DNA of 64,000 bases, from positions 1,364,001-1,428,000 of the forward strand of contig NC_007426.1 of NCBI RefSeq assembly GCF_000026045.1, written 5' to 3'. Position 1 is the stretch's first letter; the number at the start of each line of letters is the position of its first letter. This document shows, one piece after another, positions 8,383-16,614 of this stretch. The DNA is from Natronomonas pharaonis DSM 2160 (GTDB lineage: Archaea > Halobacteriota > Halobacteria > Halobacteriales > Haloarculaceae). The position numbers were made by a program, and so were the translations under genes. Below the pieces are notes generated by a model that saw nothing but the letters and a program-made list of their open reading frames with translations, was not told where the DNA came from and did no database searches.

Positions 8383-9441
8383 CTACGGCTCGGTCATCGC
8401 ATCGATGTCGGCGTAGTCGGCAAGCAGCGATTGCATCCGGTCGACGGTTTCGGCGTCGCGGGTACGTCCAGAACGGACGAGTGCCTCTAGTCGGTCCAGC
8501 GTCGTCTTCGTGTCGGTGCGGACTGCCAGCACAGGCACGTCGGCTGACTCCGCCCGTCCGACGACCGCGCTGGAGGGCTTGAACCCGCCGGTCAAGACGA
8601 GACACTCCACGCCGGACGCTTCAAGCGCGGCGGTCTGTACGTCGGTCCGGTCGCCGCCAGTGACGAGGGCAGCGTCTCTGACCCGGCGGAGCTCCGAGAG
8701 CACCTCGCCAGCCGATGTCGCGCCCACGACGAACCGCTGGACGAGCCCATCCGTGGGAACATTGTTTGTCAGCACGTCCGCGCCGAGTTCGGCCGCGATT
8801 TCTGAGACAGAACTCCCAGACAGCGTTTCGTCGCGGGGAACGGTCCCATAGACGCGCACGCCCCGGGATTCGAGAAATGGGACAACGTCGGTGGCAAGCG
8901 AATCGAAGGCCGCGTCCGGCACGTCGTTGAACAGGATACCGCCGAGCCGGTCACCGAGCCGGTCGGCCGCATCGAGTAGTTCGTCGACATCTTTCGGTTC
9001 CGTGTAGCTTGCGACGAGGACGACTGTCGCATCCAGTAGCTCGGCGATATCGATGTCCGAGAGGTTGACGCTGCGGCCGGTCGAGAGTGTGTCGCCGCCT
9101 TCCAGTAGCATCCGGTCTGTCTCCTCAGCGAGCGACTCGAACTGCGTTTCGAGCTGTTCGCGGAGCGCCTCCTCGTCTTCCCGGCCACGAACGACCTCCG
9201 TAACAAACGTTGGAGAGTAGACGATTGGCTCCAGTTCGTGCAGTTCCGCATCGAGGCCGAGCAGCTCCCGGGCGAGCTTCGGGTCCTCATCGAGCGTTTT
9301 TCCGACGGCGGATTCGAGGCGCGTCCCCTTCGGTTTCATGTAGCCGACAGTCTCATCGCGCTCGCGGAGCGTCTCCGCCACCGCCAGCGTGACCGCGGTT
9401 TTGCCTGTGCTTGGTTCGAGCGAGGTGACGAGTATGGTCAT
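8383..9441 (-). CDS. P-loop/DRTGG-domain protein (phosphotransacetylase N-terminal-like)
   Basis: This 352-residue protein begins with a dethiobiotin-synthetase-like P-loop NTPase domain (SLEPSTGKTAVTLAVAE at residues 6-22). It ends with a DRTGG domain around residues 230-330 (TGGDRTDVQTAALE, LVLTGGFKPS). This pair occurs at the N-terminus of large bacterial Pta enzymes, but the catalytic phosphotransacetylase domain is absent. It overlaps the acyl-CoA synthetase gene by four bases, so the two proteins probably act together in acetyl-CoA/acetate metabolism, perhaps as sensor and enzyme. The regulatory role is inference. Confidence 0.85.
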   Translation of the reverse strand: MTILVTSLEPSTGKTAVTLAVAETLRERDETVGYMKPKGTRLESAVGKTLDEDPKLARELLGLDAELHELEPIVYSPTFVTEVVRGREDEEALREQLETQFESLAEETDRMLLEGGDTLSTGRSVNLSDIDIAELLDATVVLVASYTEPKDVDELLDAADRLGDRLGGILFNDVPDAAFDSLATDVVPFLESRGVRVYGTVPRDETLSGSSVSEIAAELGADVLTNNVPTDGLVQRFVVGATSAGEVLSELRRVRDAALVTGGDRTDVQTAALEASGVECLVLTGGFKPSSAVVGRAESADVPVLAVRTDTKTTLDRLEALVRSGRTRDAETVDRMQSLLADYADIDAMTEP

Positions 9442-11531
9442 AGGGTTGCTGGGTCGACAGTAAGCTGTATGTCGACGGCTGCGACGCCGTCGGGCGTTGC
9501 GACGAGCGGGTTGATATCCAGTTCGAGAATTGCCGGGAAATCGGAGACAAGCTGTGAAAGGCGCTGTATCGTCTCGACGACCGCCGCCTCATCGACCGGG
9601 TCCCGCCCCCGAGCGCCGCGGAGAAGCGGTGCCGCATCAATATCATCGAGCATCGCTTCCGCTTCCTGTTCTGAGAGCGGAGCAAGCGTCGCCGTCGTGT
9701 CTTCGAGCACTTCGACGAAGATGCCGCCGAGGCCGAACACCACGAGCGGCCCGAACTGCGGGTCGCGAGTAGCCCCGACGATGGTCTCGACGCCGGCATC
9801 GGTATCAGCCATCGCCTGTACCTGAACGCCGAGAATGCGGGCGTCGGGCTGCCGCGTGCGAGCCCGCGCAACGAGCGTTTCGTAGATGTCCGCGGCCTCG
9901 GCGGCGGCGACGCCGACTTCAACGCCGCCGATGTCGGTCTTGTGAAGGATATCCGGCGAGACGATTTTCATCACGACATCGCCGTCGATGGCCGCAGCGG
10001 CATCGCTGGCGGCTGCCGGTGACTCGACGATCTCCGAATCGAGCGTCGGGATGCCGTAGGCATCAAGCAGCCCCATCGCCTCGATGCCGAGGCGGTTATC
10101 CGGCCGGTCTTCGACGGACGCAAGGATGTTACGTGCACGCTCTCGGTCGACATCGAAGTCAGTCGGCTCGCCGCGGTCGTGCTGTCGGACTGCCCGGTAG
10201 CGAGCGAGGCCGTCAAGCCCTCTGACCGCCCGCGACGGGTCGAAATACGTCGGGATGTCGGCCGCAGCGAGATGCTCTCGGGCGGCATCGGACTCGGAGC
10301 CGGCCATCAGACAGACCGCTATCGGCTCCTCCCGGCGACGACGGACCGACGCGAGTACGTCGGCCAGCTCCTCGAACTCAAGGACAGCAGTCGGACAGGC
10401 GATGACGACCGCCGAGCCGACCCCTTCGTCTTCGAGGACGACATCAAGCGCGTCGGCAAACCGCTCGGCATCAGCATCACCGATGACATCGACGGGATTT
10501 CGAGCGCTCGCCGCATCGGGGAGTACCTCCCGAAGCCTGTCGCGGGTAGTGCCGCTGAGAGACGCCAACGCTAGCGTCGCTTCTCCGACCGCGTCGGCTG
10601 CCATCACGCCCGGTCCACCGGCGTTTGTCACGACCGCCGTCGCGTCGGTGTCCGGAAGCGGTTGTCCGGCGAGCATCGCCCCGACATCAAAGAGCTCCTC
10701 AGTCGATGCCACCGGGAGTACCCCGGCTTTTTCGAAGGCAGCCTCGTAGGCAACCTCGCTGCCGGTGACCGCTCCGGTGTGGGAGGAGGCAGCCTGCGCG
10801 CCGGCGTCGGTGCGACCCGACTTCAGCACGGCGACAGGCGTCGATTCGGTTGCTGTAGCGGCGGCGTCAACGAACGATGCCCCGTTTTGAATGTCCTCTA
10901 AGTAACCCAAAACGACATCCGTGTCGTCGTCTTCGCCCCACGTGTCCACGAAATCCGTTTCATCGAGGACAGCCTTGTTGCCGAGCGAGACGACATCGTT
11001 GAAGCCGATACCGCGGTCGGCCGCCCAGTCGAGGACGGCGGTGACAAGCGCCCCCGACTGGCTCATGAATGAAATATTTCCGGGACGGGCGTTCCGTGGG
11101 CTGAACGTCGCGTTCAGCCCCGTCGGAGTCGAGAGAATGCCGAGACAGTTCGGACCGACAACATTGATGCCGTGGCGGTCGGCGGCCTCGACGAGCGCCT
11201 CCTCTCGGGCGGTCCCCTCGCTGCCGGTCTCGCTGAACCCGGCGGAGATGACAACGACATTCTTGATACCTGCATCCCCAGCCGCCGCGACAACATCGAC
11301 GGCTTCCGGTGCCGGAACGACGACGACGGCGAGGTCGGCGTCGGTCTCTCCGACACGGTCCCGGCTACGGCGTCCGAAGACGCTGTCGGTGTTCGGATTG
11401 ACCGGAACTACTTCGCCGTCGAAATCATCGACCAAATTCTCCATTACGGCCCGCCCGACGGCACCGTCGCGCTCTGTCGCGCCGACGACGGCGACACGCT
11501 GGGGGTCAAACAGCCCGGATTCGATTCCCAT
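9438..11531 (-). CDS. acd: Acetate/acyl-CoA ligase (ADP-forming), fused alpha-beta
   Basis: A 697-residue single-chain ADP-forming acyl-CoA synthetase that makes acetate or an acid plus ATP from acyl-CoA, ADP and phosphate. A CoA-binding Rossmann domain (about 1-130, VAVVGATERDGAVGRAV) is followed by ligase domains with the likely phosphohistidine His251 (SSHTGAVTG). The C-terminal third is an ATP-grasp domain (VMKIVSPDILHKTDIGGVEV, FGLGGIFVEVLED). The start at 11531 was chosen because the conserved SGLFDPQRVAVVGA follows directly. It overlaps the DRTGG gene. Confidence 0.93.
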   Translation of the reverse strand: MGIESGLFDPQRVAVVGATERDGAVGRAVMENLVDDFDGEVVPVNPNTDSVFGRRSRDRVGETDADLAVVVVPAPEAVDVVAAAGDAGIKNVVVISAGFSETGSEGTAREEALVEAADRHGINVVGPNCLGILSTPTGLNATFSPRNARPGNISFMSQSGALVTAVLDWAADRGIGFNDVVSLGNKAVLDETDFVDTWGEDDDTDVVLGYLEDIQNGASFVDAAATATESTPVAVLKSGRTDAGAQAASSHTGAVTGSEVAYEAAFEKAGVLPVASTEELFDVGAMLAGQPLPDTDATAVVTNAGGPGVMAADAVGEATLALASLSGTTRDRLREVLPDAASARNPVDVIGDADAERFADALDVVLEDEGVGSAVVIACPTAVLEFEELADVLASVRRRREEPIAVCLMAGSESDAAREHLAAADIPTYFDPSRAVRGLDGLARYRAVRQHDRGEPTDFDVDRERARNILASVEDRPDNRLGIEAMGLLDAYGIPTLDSEIVESPAAASDAAAAIDGDVVMKIVSPDILHKTDIGGVEVGVAAAEAADIYETLVARARTRQPDARILGVQVQAMADTDAGVETIVGATRDPQFGPLVVFGLGGIFVEVLEDTTATLAPLSEQEAEAMLDDIDAAPLLRGARGRDPVDEAAVVETIQRLSQLVSDFPAILELDINPLVATPDGVAAVDIQLTVDPATL

Positions 11532-11634
11532 TCGCCTTCCCCTGCGATGCGGGAGAAAAAGTAACCACCGCCTGCCGGACCGAGAAACTGGCCTCTCCGG
11601 TGGAAGTAACATACGGAAAAGACAAGTTGGCTAT

Positions 11635-11671
11635 CAGTAATAAGAAAGTATATTGGAATAATAACCCTTTT
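11635..11671 (+). promoter_or_regulatory. Promoter region of the His/Asp-rich lipoprotein gene
   Basis: This AT-rich stretch contains TAATAAGAAA at 11638-11647 and AATAATAACCCTTTT at 11657-11671. The first decamer recurs before znuA at exactly the same distance (59 bases) from the start codon. The second part is the likely TATA region. TTGGAGG shortly before the ATG is a good ribosome-binding site. Confidence 0.55.
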
Positions 11672-11696
11672 GAGCACACCCTTCCTTGGAGGCTAT

Positions 11697-12698
11697 ATGC
11701 AGCCTTCCCGACGAACGTTCGTCAAGTCCGGAATCGGAGTTGTAGGTCTCGGTGCGCTCGCTGGCTGCGCCGAGGAAGACCCAGACCCGGGTGCTGAAGA
11801 CGAAGAGACGACGCCGGATGAGGAAGAACCGGACGAGGAGACACCAGAGCCTGAGACAGCCTCCGTAACCCTACTCGTTGAGGGCGTGGGCGGCCACGAC
11901 CACGACGACGACGACGACCACGACCACGACGACGACCACGACCACGACGACCATCACGACGACGACCACGACCACGACGACCATCACGACGACGACCACG
12001 ACCACGACGACCATCACGACGACGACCACGACCACGACGACGACGACCACGACCACGACGACGACGACCACGACGACCACGACGACCATCACGACGACCA
12101 TCACGACGACGACCATCACGACGACGACGACCACCACGACGACCACAGCGAAGGCCTCAGTGCCGGAGAAATTGACCACGCCTGCGGCCACATCGAGTTC
12201 GACGACTTTGAGCCGCTCGAAGCAGGTACCTCAAGCGATACTGCGCCGACAATCAGCTCTACCCACCAGCCGTACGATGTTACCGTCGAGGGTGAAGGGG
12301 GGTATATCCGCTTCGAGGTCGAGGACGACGACCACCACGACGACCACGACCACCACGACGACGACCATCACGACGACCACGACCACCACGACGACCACGA
12401 CCACCACGACGACGACCATCACGACGACCACGACCACCACGACGACCACGACCACGACGACGACCATCACGACGACGACCACCACGACGACCACGACCAC
12501 GACGACGACGACCATCACGACGACCACGACCACGGGGGCGACAAACTCGCGTTCTTCACGCAAGGTGGGTCTGTCACCGTCCACACCGGGCACACCGAGC
12601 ATGAAGAAGCCGGCATCGAGGGGTGTGACGGCCTCGACCGCTACGTTATAGTTGAGCCGGACCACGGCGAGGCTGTCATCGAACTGGTCGCAGAGTAG
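11697..12698 (+). CDS. Tat lipoprotein with two pure His/Asp tracts, probable extracellular zinc buffer
   Basis: A 333-residue secreted lipoprotein. Residues 1-24 form a twin-arginine signal (SRRTFVK) and a lipobox ending at Cys24 (ALAGC), followed by an acidic Thr/Pro linker. Residues 67-150 are 84 consecutive His or Asp residues (31 His, 53 Asp). Residues 210-279 are another 70 (30 His, 40 Asp). Between and after them lie ordinary segments (ACGHIEFDDF, PYDVTVEGEGGYIRFEVE, then KLAFFTQGGSVTVHTGHTEHE), so the second tract interrupts what looks like a small beta domain. znuA begins 96 bases downstream on the same strand. His/Asp clusters bind Zn2+ readily; a zinc scavenger or store feeding ZnuA is the best inference. 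The ATG at 11697 has TTGGAGG upstream. Confidence 0.85.
   Translation: MQPSRRTFVKSGIGVVGLGALAGCAEEDPDPGAEDEETTPDEEEPDEETPEPETASVTLLVEGVGGHDHDDDDDHDHDDDHDHDDHHDDDHDHDDHHDDDHDHDDHHDDDHDHDDDDHDHDDDDHDDHDDHHDDHHDDDHHDDDDHHDDHSEGLSAGEIDHACGHIEFDDFEPLEAGTSSDTAPTISSTHQPYDVTVEGEGGYIRFEVEDDDHHDDHDHHDDDHHDDHDHHDDHDHHDDDHHDDHDHHDDHDHDDDHHDDDHHDDHDHDDDDHHDDHDHGGDKLAFFTQGGSVTVHTGHTEHEEAGIEGCDGLDRYVIVEPDHGEAVIELVAE
11895..12146 (+). repeat. First His/Asp-coding low-complexity tract
   Basis: 252 bases encode only His (CAC/CAT) and Asp (GAC). Inside it a 30-base unit is repeated exactly three times in tandem (11941-11970, 11971-12000, 12001-12030), pointing to expansion by slippage or unequal recombination. 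Confidence 0.95.
12324..12533 (+). repeat. Second His/Asp-coding low-complexity tract
   Basis: 210 bases encode 70 consecutive His or Asp residues. The arrangement (more HH pairs) differs from the first tract, so it is an independent expansion or a diverged copy. Mirror frames on the other strand give poly-valine artefacts. Confidence 0.95.
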
Positions 12699-12729
12699 CC
12701 CGTTTAATACTCACTCGCTTTCTGTTGCC

Positions 12730-12770
12730 CTCAGTTAATAAGAAACTGAGCATCTATAATAATACTTTTA
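12730..12770 (+). promoter_or_regulatory. znuA promoter region with inverted repeat
   Basis: CTCAGTT and AACTGAG (12730-12736, 12744-12750) form a perfect 7-bp inverted repeat with a 7-base spacer. TAATAAGAAA (12736-12745), shared with the upstream lipoprotein promoter, spans this spacer. A TATA-like AATAATACTTTTA follows at 12758-12770. The repeat could be an operator for a zinc-responsive regulator or a weak terminator of the preceding gene. Confidence 0.5.
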
Positions 12771-12794
12771 GGCACAGAGGGCATTCACCTTGAT

Positions 12795-14186
12795 ATGAAT
12801 CTCTCTCGACGCGGACTGCTCACTGCAGGAGCGGGTGCTGCTACGGCTGCTGTCGCAGGGTGCGTCGACGCCGCGGCGCCAGGACAGGAGAGCGACGGCG
12901 GATACGCCGCCTTCTTTACCCTCTGGGATTGGGCCGAGGAGATATCCGGAGACACACTTGATTTCGAGAATCCGGTCAGTGCCGGACAGATGGGGCATGG
13001 CTGGAGTCCGGACGGCGACATCACCCGAGAAATCGCCTCCTCGGAGATGTTCCTCTATCTAGACACACCCGAGTTCTCGTGGGCACAGGATGTCGCAACA
13101 GAGCTTGAACGTGACCACGATGAGGTCGCTGTCGTGGACGCTCTCGAAGGGCTGGAGCCGTATCTCATCCCGTTCGACACTGAGCCGATGCCGGAGCCGG
13201 ACCACGGACGTGACTACCCGCCCGAGTCGCTGTGGTTTGAGGAAGTCGATATCTACGACCTCCGGTCGAACCAACAGCTCGGCTACTGGCATGGGCCGGG
13301 GTTCAACCACTGGCACGGTGGCCTTCCGGATATCGCTGTCGGCGACAGCGTTCCAATCGGTGTCGTGCTGAAAGACGAAGCGGAGAACATCGTCCCGCTT
13401 GGTGACGGCGAATCATACCGTGTCGATGCCCGTCTCGCAGACGGCGAACCCGAAGGTGTCGTCGATATCGAGAGTCGTGGCGACCGGGTCGTATTCCACG
13501 GCGAATCGACCGGATCGGCCGGTATCGTCTTTCAGATACTACACGAAGGCGAAGTCATCTACGAGACGGACCCCGAGCCGACTTCGATACGGGTCCAAGA
13601 GACGCTTGATGCCGGTGGCGCGGATGAGTTCCATGACCCACACGCGTGGACTGACCCCGTATTGTCACAACGGATGGTCGATAACGTCGCCGACGCGCTC
13701 GCGGAGATTAACCCCGAAAGCGAGGACACGTATCGCGACAACGCCGAGCAATACAAACAGCGGCTCCAGTCCGTCCACGAAGAGCTTGAGACGCTTGTCG
13801 AGACCGCCGAGCGGGACATAGCGGTCTTTGCCGGCCACGACTCCTTTCAGTATGTTGAACAGCGATACGACTTCGAGCTACATACCCCGGTCGGTATTTC
13901 ACCGGACGCCGGCGAGTCATTCGACGACATGACGCGGCTCAACAACGTCATTGAGGAACACGGCATCGACACCGTTCTGTACGACCCCTTCGAGTCTGCA
14001 AGCCCCGGTGAGGACCTTCCACAGATGGTCGAAAACATCTTCGAGGAGACATCAGTCGACAGCGCCGAGCCGCTGTCGCCGCTCGAAGGAACGACAGAGA
14101 CGTGGCAGGAAAACGACTGGGGCTGGGTCGAGCAGATGGAGAATGTGAACATCCCCTCGCTGCGCAAGGCGCTCGGAGCCGACTGA
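12795..14186 (+). CDS. znuA: Zinc ABC transporter substrate-binding lipoprotein ZnuA-like, with large insertion
   Basis: A 463-residue TroA/ZnuA-family binding protein. It has a twin-arginine signal (SRRGLL) and lipobox Cys23. Putative zinc ligands are His68 (QMGHGWSP), His283 (DPHAWTDPV), His348 (AGHDSFQYV) and an acidic residue in YDPFE near 397-400. Typical ZnuA proteins are about 300 residues. Here residues 145-270 form an extra beta-rich domain containing WHGPGFNHWHG, sitting where ZnuA usually has its His-rich loop. It is followed by znuC and znuB. Substrate zinc is inferred from the ligand set and locus; manganese is the main alternative. Confidence 0.88.
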   Translation: MNLSRRGLLTAGAGAATAAVAGCVDAAAPGQESDGGYAAFFTLWDWAEEISGDTLDFENPVSAGQMGHGWSPDGDITREIASSEMFLYLDTPEFSWAQDVATELERDHDEVAVVDALEGLEPYLIPFDTEPMPEPDHGRDYPPESLWFEEVDIYDLRSNQQLGYWHGPGFNHWHGGLPDIAVGDSVPIGVVLKDEAENIVPLGDGESYRVDARLADGEPEGVVDIESRGDRVVFHGESTGSAGIVFQILHEGEVIYETDPEPTSIRVQETLDAGGADEFHDPHAWTDPVLSQRMVDNVADALAEINPESEDTYRDNAEQYKQRLQSVHEELETLVETAERDIAVFAGHDSFQYVEQRYDFELHTPVGISPDAGESFDDMTRLNNVIEEHGIDTVLYDPFESASPGEDLPQMVENIFEETSVDSAEPLSPLEGTTETWQENDWGWVEQMENVNIPSLRKALGAD

Positions 14187-14239
14187 GACGAGATGAACAG
14201 AGTGATAACTGCCAGCGTCCTTCCATCGATGAGAACATC

Positions 14240-14983
14240 GTGAGCACCGTCGTCGACGTACAGAACGTGACGTTCGCCTACGGAGAGACACCTGCTGTCG
14301 AGGATGTCTCGCTCAGCATCTCCGACGGTGAGTTCGTTGGCCTCATCGGCCCCAACGGCTCCGGGAAGACGACGCTGCTTCACCTGATGATCGGGCTTTA
14401 CGAGCCGGATAGCGGCTCAATCGAGCTGTTTGGCGAGCCGGCGACGGAGTTCGACGAGGGAGAACGACTCGGCTACGTCGGCCAACGGTCGACCGACCGG
14501 AGCGGAACGATGCCGGTGACCGTCCGTGAGGCGATACTTATGGGCCGGTTTGCACGGGCGGGCCGGTCCCGGCTCACTGACGAGGACCGGCGAATTGTCG
14601 CCGACGCGATGGAAACGGTCGACATTCGTGAGCTGGCGAACCGACGCGTCGACGAGCTTTCGGGGGGACAGCGCCAGCGGGCCTTTATCGCCAGAGCGCT
14701 GGCCTCAGAGGCGGATATCCTCGCGCTGGACGAGCCGACCGTCGGTGTTGATGCGGACTCCAGAGACCGGTTTTACGACCTGCTTGATGAACTCAATCGC
14801 AACGGAATGACGATTATCCTCATCGAACACGATATCGATATCCTCACAAAGCACGTCGACACCGTCGCCTGTATCAACCGAGAGCTCTACCACCACGGCG
14901 ACACCGTCTCGTTCCTCGAAAGCGATGCGCTGAGCGAAGCCTACGGCAGAACCAGCGGCATCATCCAGCACAACCACGCATGA
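14240..14983 (+). CDS. znuC: Zinc ABC transporter ATP-binding protein
   Basis: A 247-residue ABC ATPase. Walker A (GPNGSGKTT), the Q-loop region GYVGQRS, the signature ELSGGQRQR, Walker B ILALDEP and the H-loop LIEHD are all present. The start is taken as GTG at 14240, directly before STVVDVQNVTFAYG; an ATG far upstream would overlap znuA in another frame and add 46 unrelated residues. It overlaps znuB by four bases. It energises metal import by ZnuB. Confidence 0.92.
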   Translation: MSTVVDVQNVTFAYGETPAVEDVSLSISDGEFVGLIGPNGSGKTTLLHLMIGLYEPDSGSIELFGEPATEFDEGERLGYVGQRSTDRSGTMPVTVREAILMGRFARAGRSRLTDEDRRIVADAMETVDIRELANRRVDELSGGQRQRAFIARALASEADILALDEPTVGVDADSRDRFYDLLDELNRNGMTIILIEHDIDILTKHVDTVACINRELYHHGDTVSFLESDALSEAYGRTSGIIQHNHA

Positions 14984-16095
14984 GTTCGGAGACGGATACG
15001 GCTACGGACGCTCCGACCGACACCGAATACAGCCGGCCGTTCCGAGAAACGGTGGAGCTTGTCGGTGTCGCCGCTGCGGGGGTGCTCGCGTTCTGTATGC
15101 TGGCGTTTATTGCCCTCGACTGGCTCCGTGGTGCCCCCGGTGCTCTCGGAGTCGCCGGCGAGATAGCCTTCGAGCAGATTCTCATCTACGGGAGCTGGAT
15201 CGACTTCTACCTCGGCACGGATGTCTTCAGCTACCCGTCGATTCTGCGGGCCGTCGCGACCGGAACGCTTGTCGGTATCGTCGCGCCGCTTGTCGGTACG
15301 TATCTCGTCCATCGACAGATGGCCCTCATCGGCGAGACGCTCGCCCACACCGCCTTTGCCGGCGTCGCGGTCGGTGTACTCGTCGTCGCGATACTGGGCG
15401 GTACGCAGGCCCCGATTGTCGAGGCGGTCGGCTCGCGTGGAACGCTGTTGCTCGTCGCGTTGATTGTCAGTGCTGCCGGCGCGCTCGGCCTCCAGTGGCT
15501 TTCGGACCACACGAGCACCTACGGAGACGTGCCGATCGCCATCGTTCTGACCGGCAGCTTCGCTGTCGGGACGCTGCTCATCAGCTGGAGCCGTGATTTC
15601 GTCGCCATCGCCATCGACATCGAAGACTTCCTCTTTGGTAACCTCGCCATCGTGACCGCCACCGGCGCACGGCTCGTTGCTATCCTTTCGGTATTCGTCG
15701 TCGCGCTGACTGTCGTCCACTACAAGCAGTTCCTGTTCATCACGTTCGACGAACGGGCCGCCCGTGTCGCGCGGCTCAACGTCGACCGCTATAACGCCCT
15801 GCTCGTCGTCATGACGGCCGTCGTTGTCGTCGGCGCGATGCAGATTCTCGGGGTCATTCTCGTGGCCGGGCTGCTCGTTATTCCGGTCGCCGCGGCGTCG
15901 CAGGTCGCCGACAGCTTCCGAGAGACACTGTATCTGTCGGTGCTCGTCGGACAGTTGTCGGTGCTCGGCGGGCTAGCGTTTGCCATCTGGCAAAGCCTAC
16001 CCCCCGGCGGGTCGATTATCGTCATCGCTATCGGCTTCTATCTGCTTGCTATCCTGTTTTCAGGTCGCGATTCCGGGGCTATCTCCGTCCACTAA
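14980..16095 (+). CDS. znuB: Zinc ABC transporter permease
   Basis: A 371-residue ABC-3 family permease with about eight or nine hydrophobic segments after a polar N-terminal stretch of 25 residues. HRQMALIGETLAHTAFAGVAVG is the family hallmark for metal permeases, and GVILVAGLLVIPVAAASQVAD is the coupling region near the C-terminus. The four-base overlap with znuC shows coupled translation. It forms the membrane channel of the zinc importer. Confidence 0.92.
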   Translation: MSSETDTATDAPTDTEYSRPFRETVELVGVAAAGVLAFCMLAFIALDWLRGAPGALGVAGEIAFEQILIYGSWIDFYLGTDVFSYPSILRAVATGTLVGIVAPLVGTYLVHRQMALIGETLAHTAFAGVAVGVLVVAILGGTQAPIVEAVGSRGTLLLVALIVSAAGALGLQWLSDHTSTYGDVPIAIVLTGSFAVGTLLISWSRDFVAIAIDIEDFLFGNLAIVTATGARLVAILSVFVVALTVVHYKQFLFITFDERAARVARLNVDRYNALLVVMTAVVVVGAMQILGVILVAGLLVIPVAAASQVADSFRETLYLSVLVGQLSVLGGLAFAIWQSLPPGGSIIVIAIGFYLLAILFSGRDSGAISVH

Positions 16096-16106
16096 CCCAG
16101 ACACGC

Positions 16107-16583
16107 TTACTCTGCGACGTCGACAACCGCCGCGTCGGCGAGTTCGCGCAGTTTTGCCGGCGGAATCGGGAACACGGCCTCCGGCGTTCCGGCGGCCGCC
16201 CACACGTCGTCGTGTTGGGTTAGCGTTTCGTCCATGTAGACCGGCACGTCGGTTTCGTGGCAGAACGGCGGCACGCCACCGATGGCCCACCCCAGCGTCT
16301 CCTTGATGTCGTCAGCATCGGCCATCGAAACCGACGCAGTGTCGACATTGCACTCGGCTGCGAGTTTCGGCTCGCTGACGCGATTTGCGCCGCTCGTGAC
16401 GACGACGACAAGGTCGCCCTCGACATCGAAAACGATGCCGCTGGCTATCTGTGCGAGGTCGCAGCCAACCGCATCGGCGGCGTCGGCTGCCGTCTTCGTT
16501 CCTTCGGGAAACTCGTGGACATCGATTTCAAGCCCGTACTGGTCTTCGGCATGCTCTCTGAACGCTGCCGTCCGGGGGTGCAT
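16107..16583 (-). CDS. YbaK/ProX-type aminoacyl-tRNA deacylase
   Basis: A 158-residue YbaK-fold protein that hydrolyses misacylated tRNAs in trans. Visible are KTAADAADAVGCDLAQIASGIVF, the lysine-containing SEPKLAAE, and GWAIGGVPPFCH near residues 98-109, which lines the substrate pocket. The ATG at 16583 gives a family-length product; upstream codons are low quality. It converges with znuB, with 11 bases between them. The exact substrate (Cys-tRNA(Pro) or another) cannot be read from sequence. Confidence 0.85.
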   Translation of the reverse strand: MHPRTAAFREHAEDQYGLEIDVHEFPEGTKTAADAADAVGCDLAQIASGIVFDVEGDLVVVVTSGANRVSEPKLAAECNVDTASVSMADADDIKETLGWAIGGVPPFCHETDVPVYMDETLTQHDDVWAAAGTPEAVFPIPPAKLRELADAAVVDVAE

Positions 16584-16614
16584 GGGTACCGATGCCACGG
16601 CGCTTTGCTTGAAC

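Noticed and set aside
11941..12030. CRISPR-like tandem repeats
   Set aside because: The 30-base units abut with no spacers and are coding His/Asp sequence.
11871..12665. Minus-strand and third-frame frames with poly-valine and poly-threonine
   Set aside because: They are mirror readings of the GAC/CAC repeats; the plus-strand lipoprotein has a Tat signal, lipobox and ribosome-binding site.
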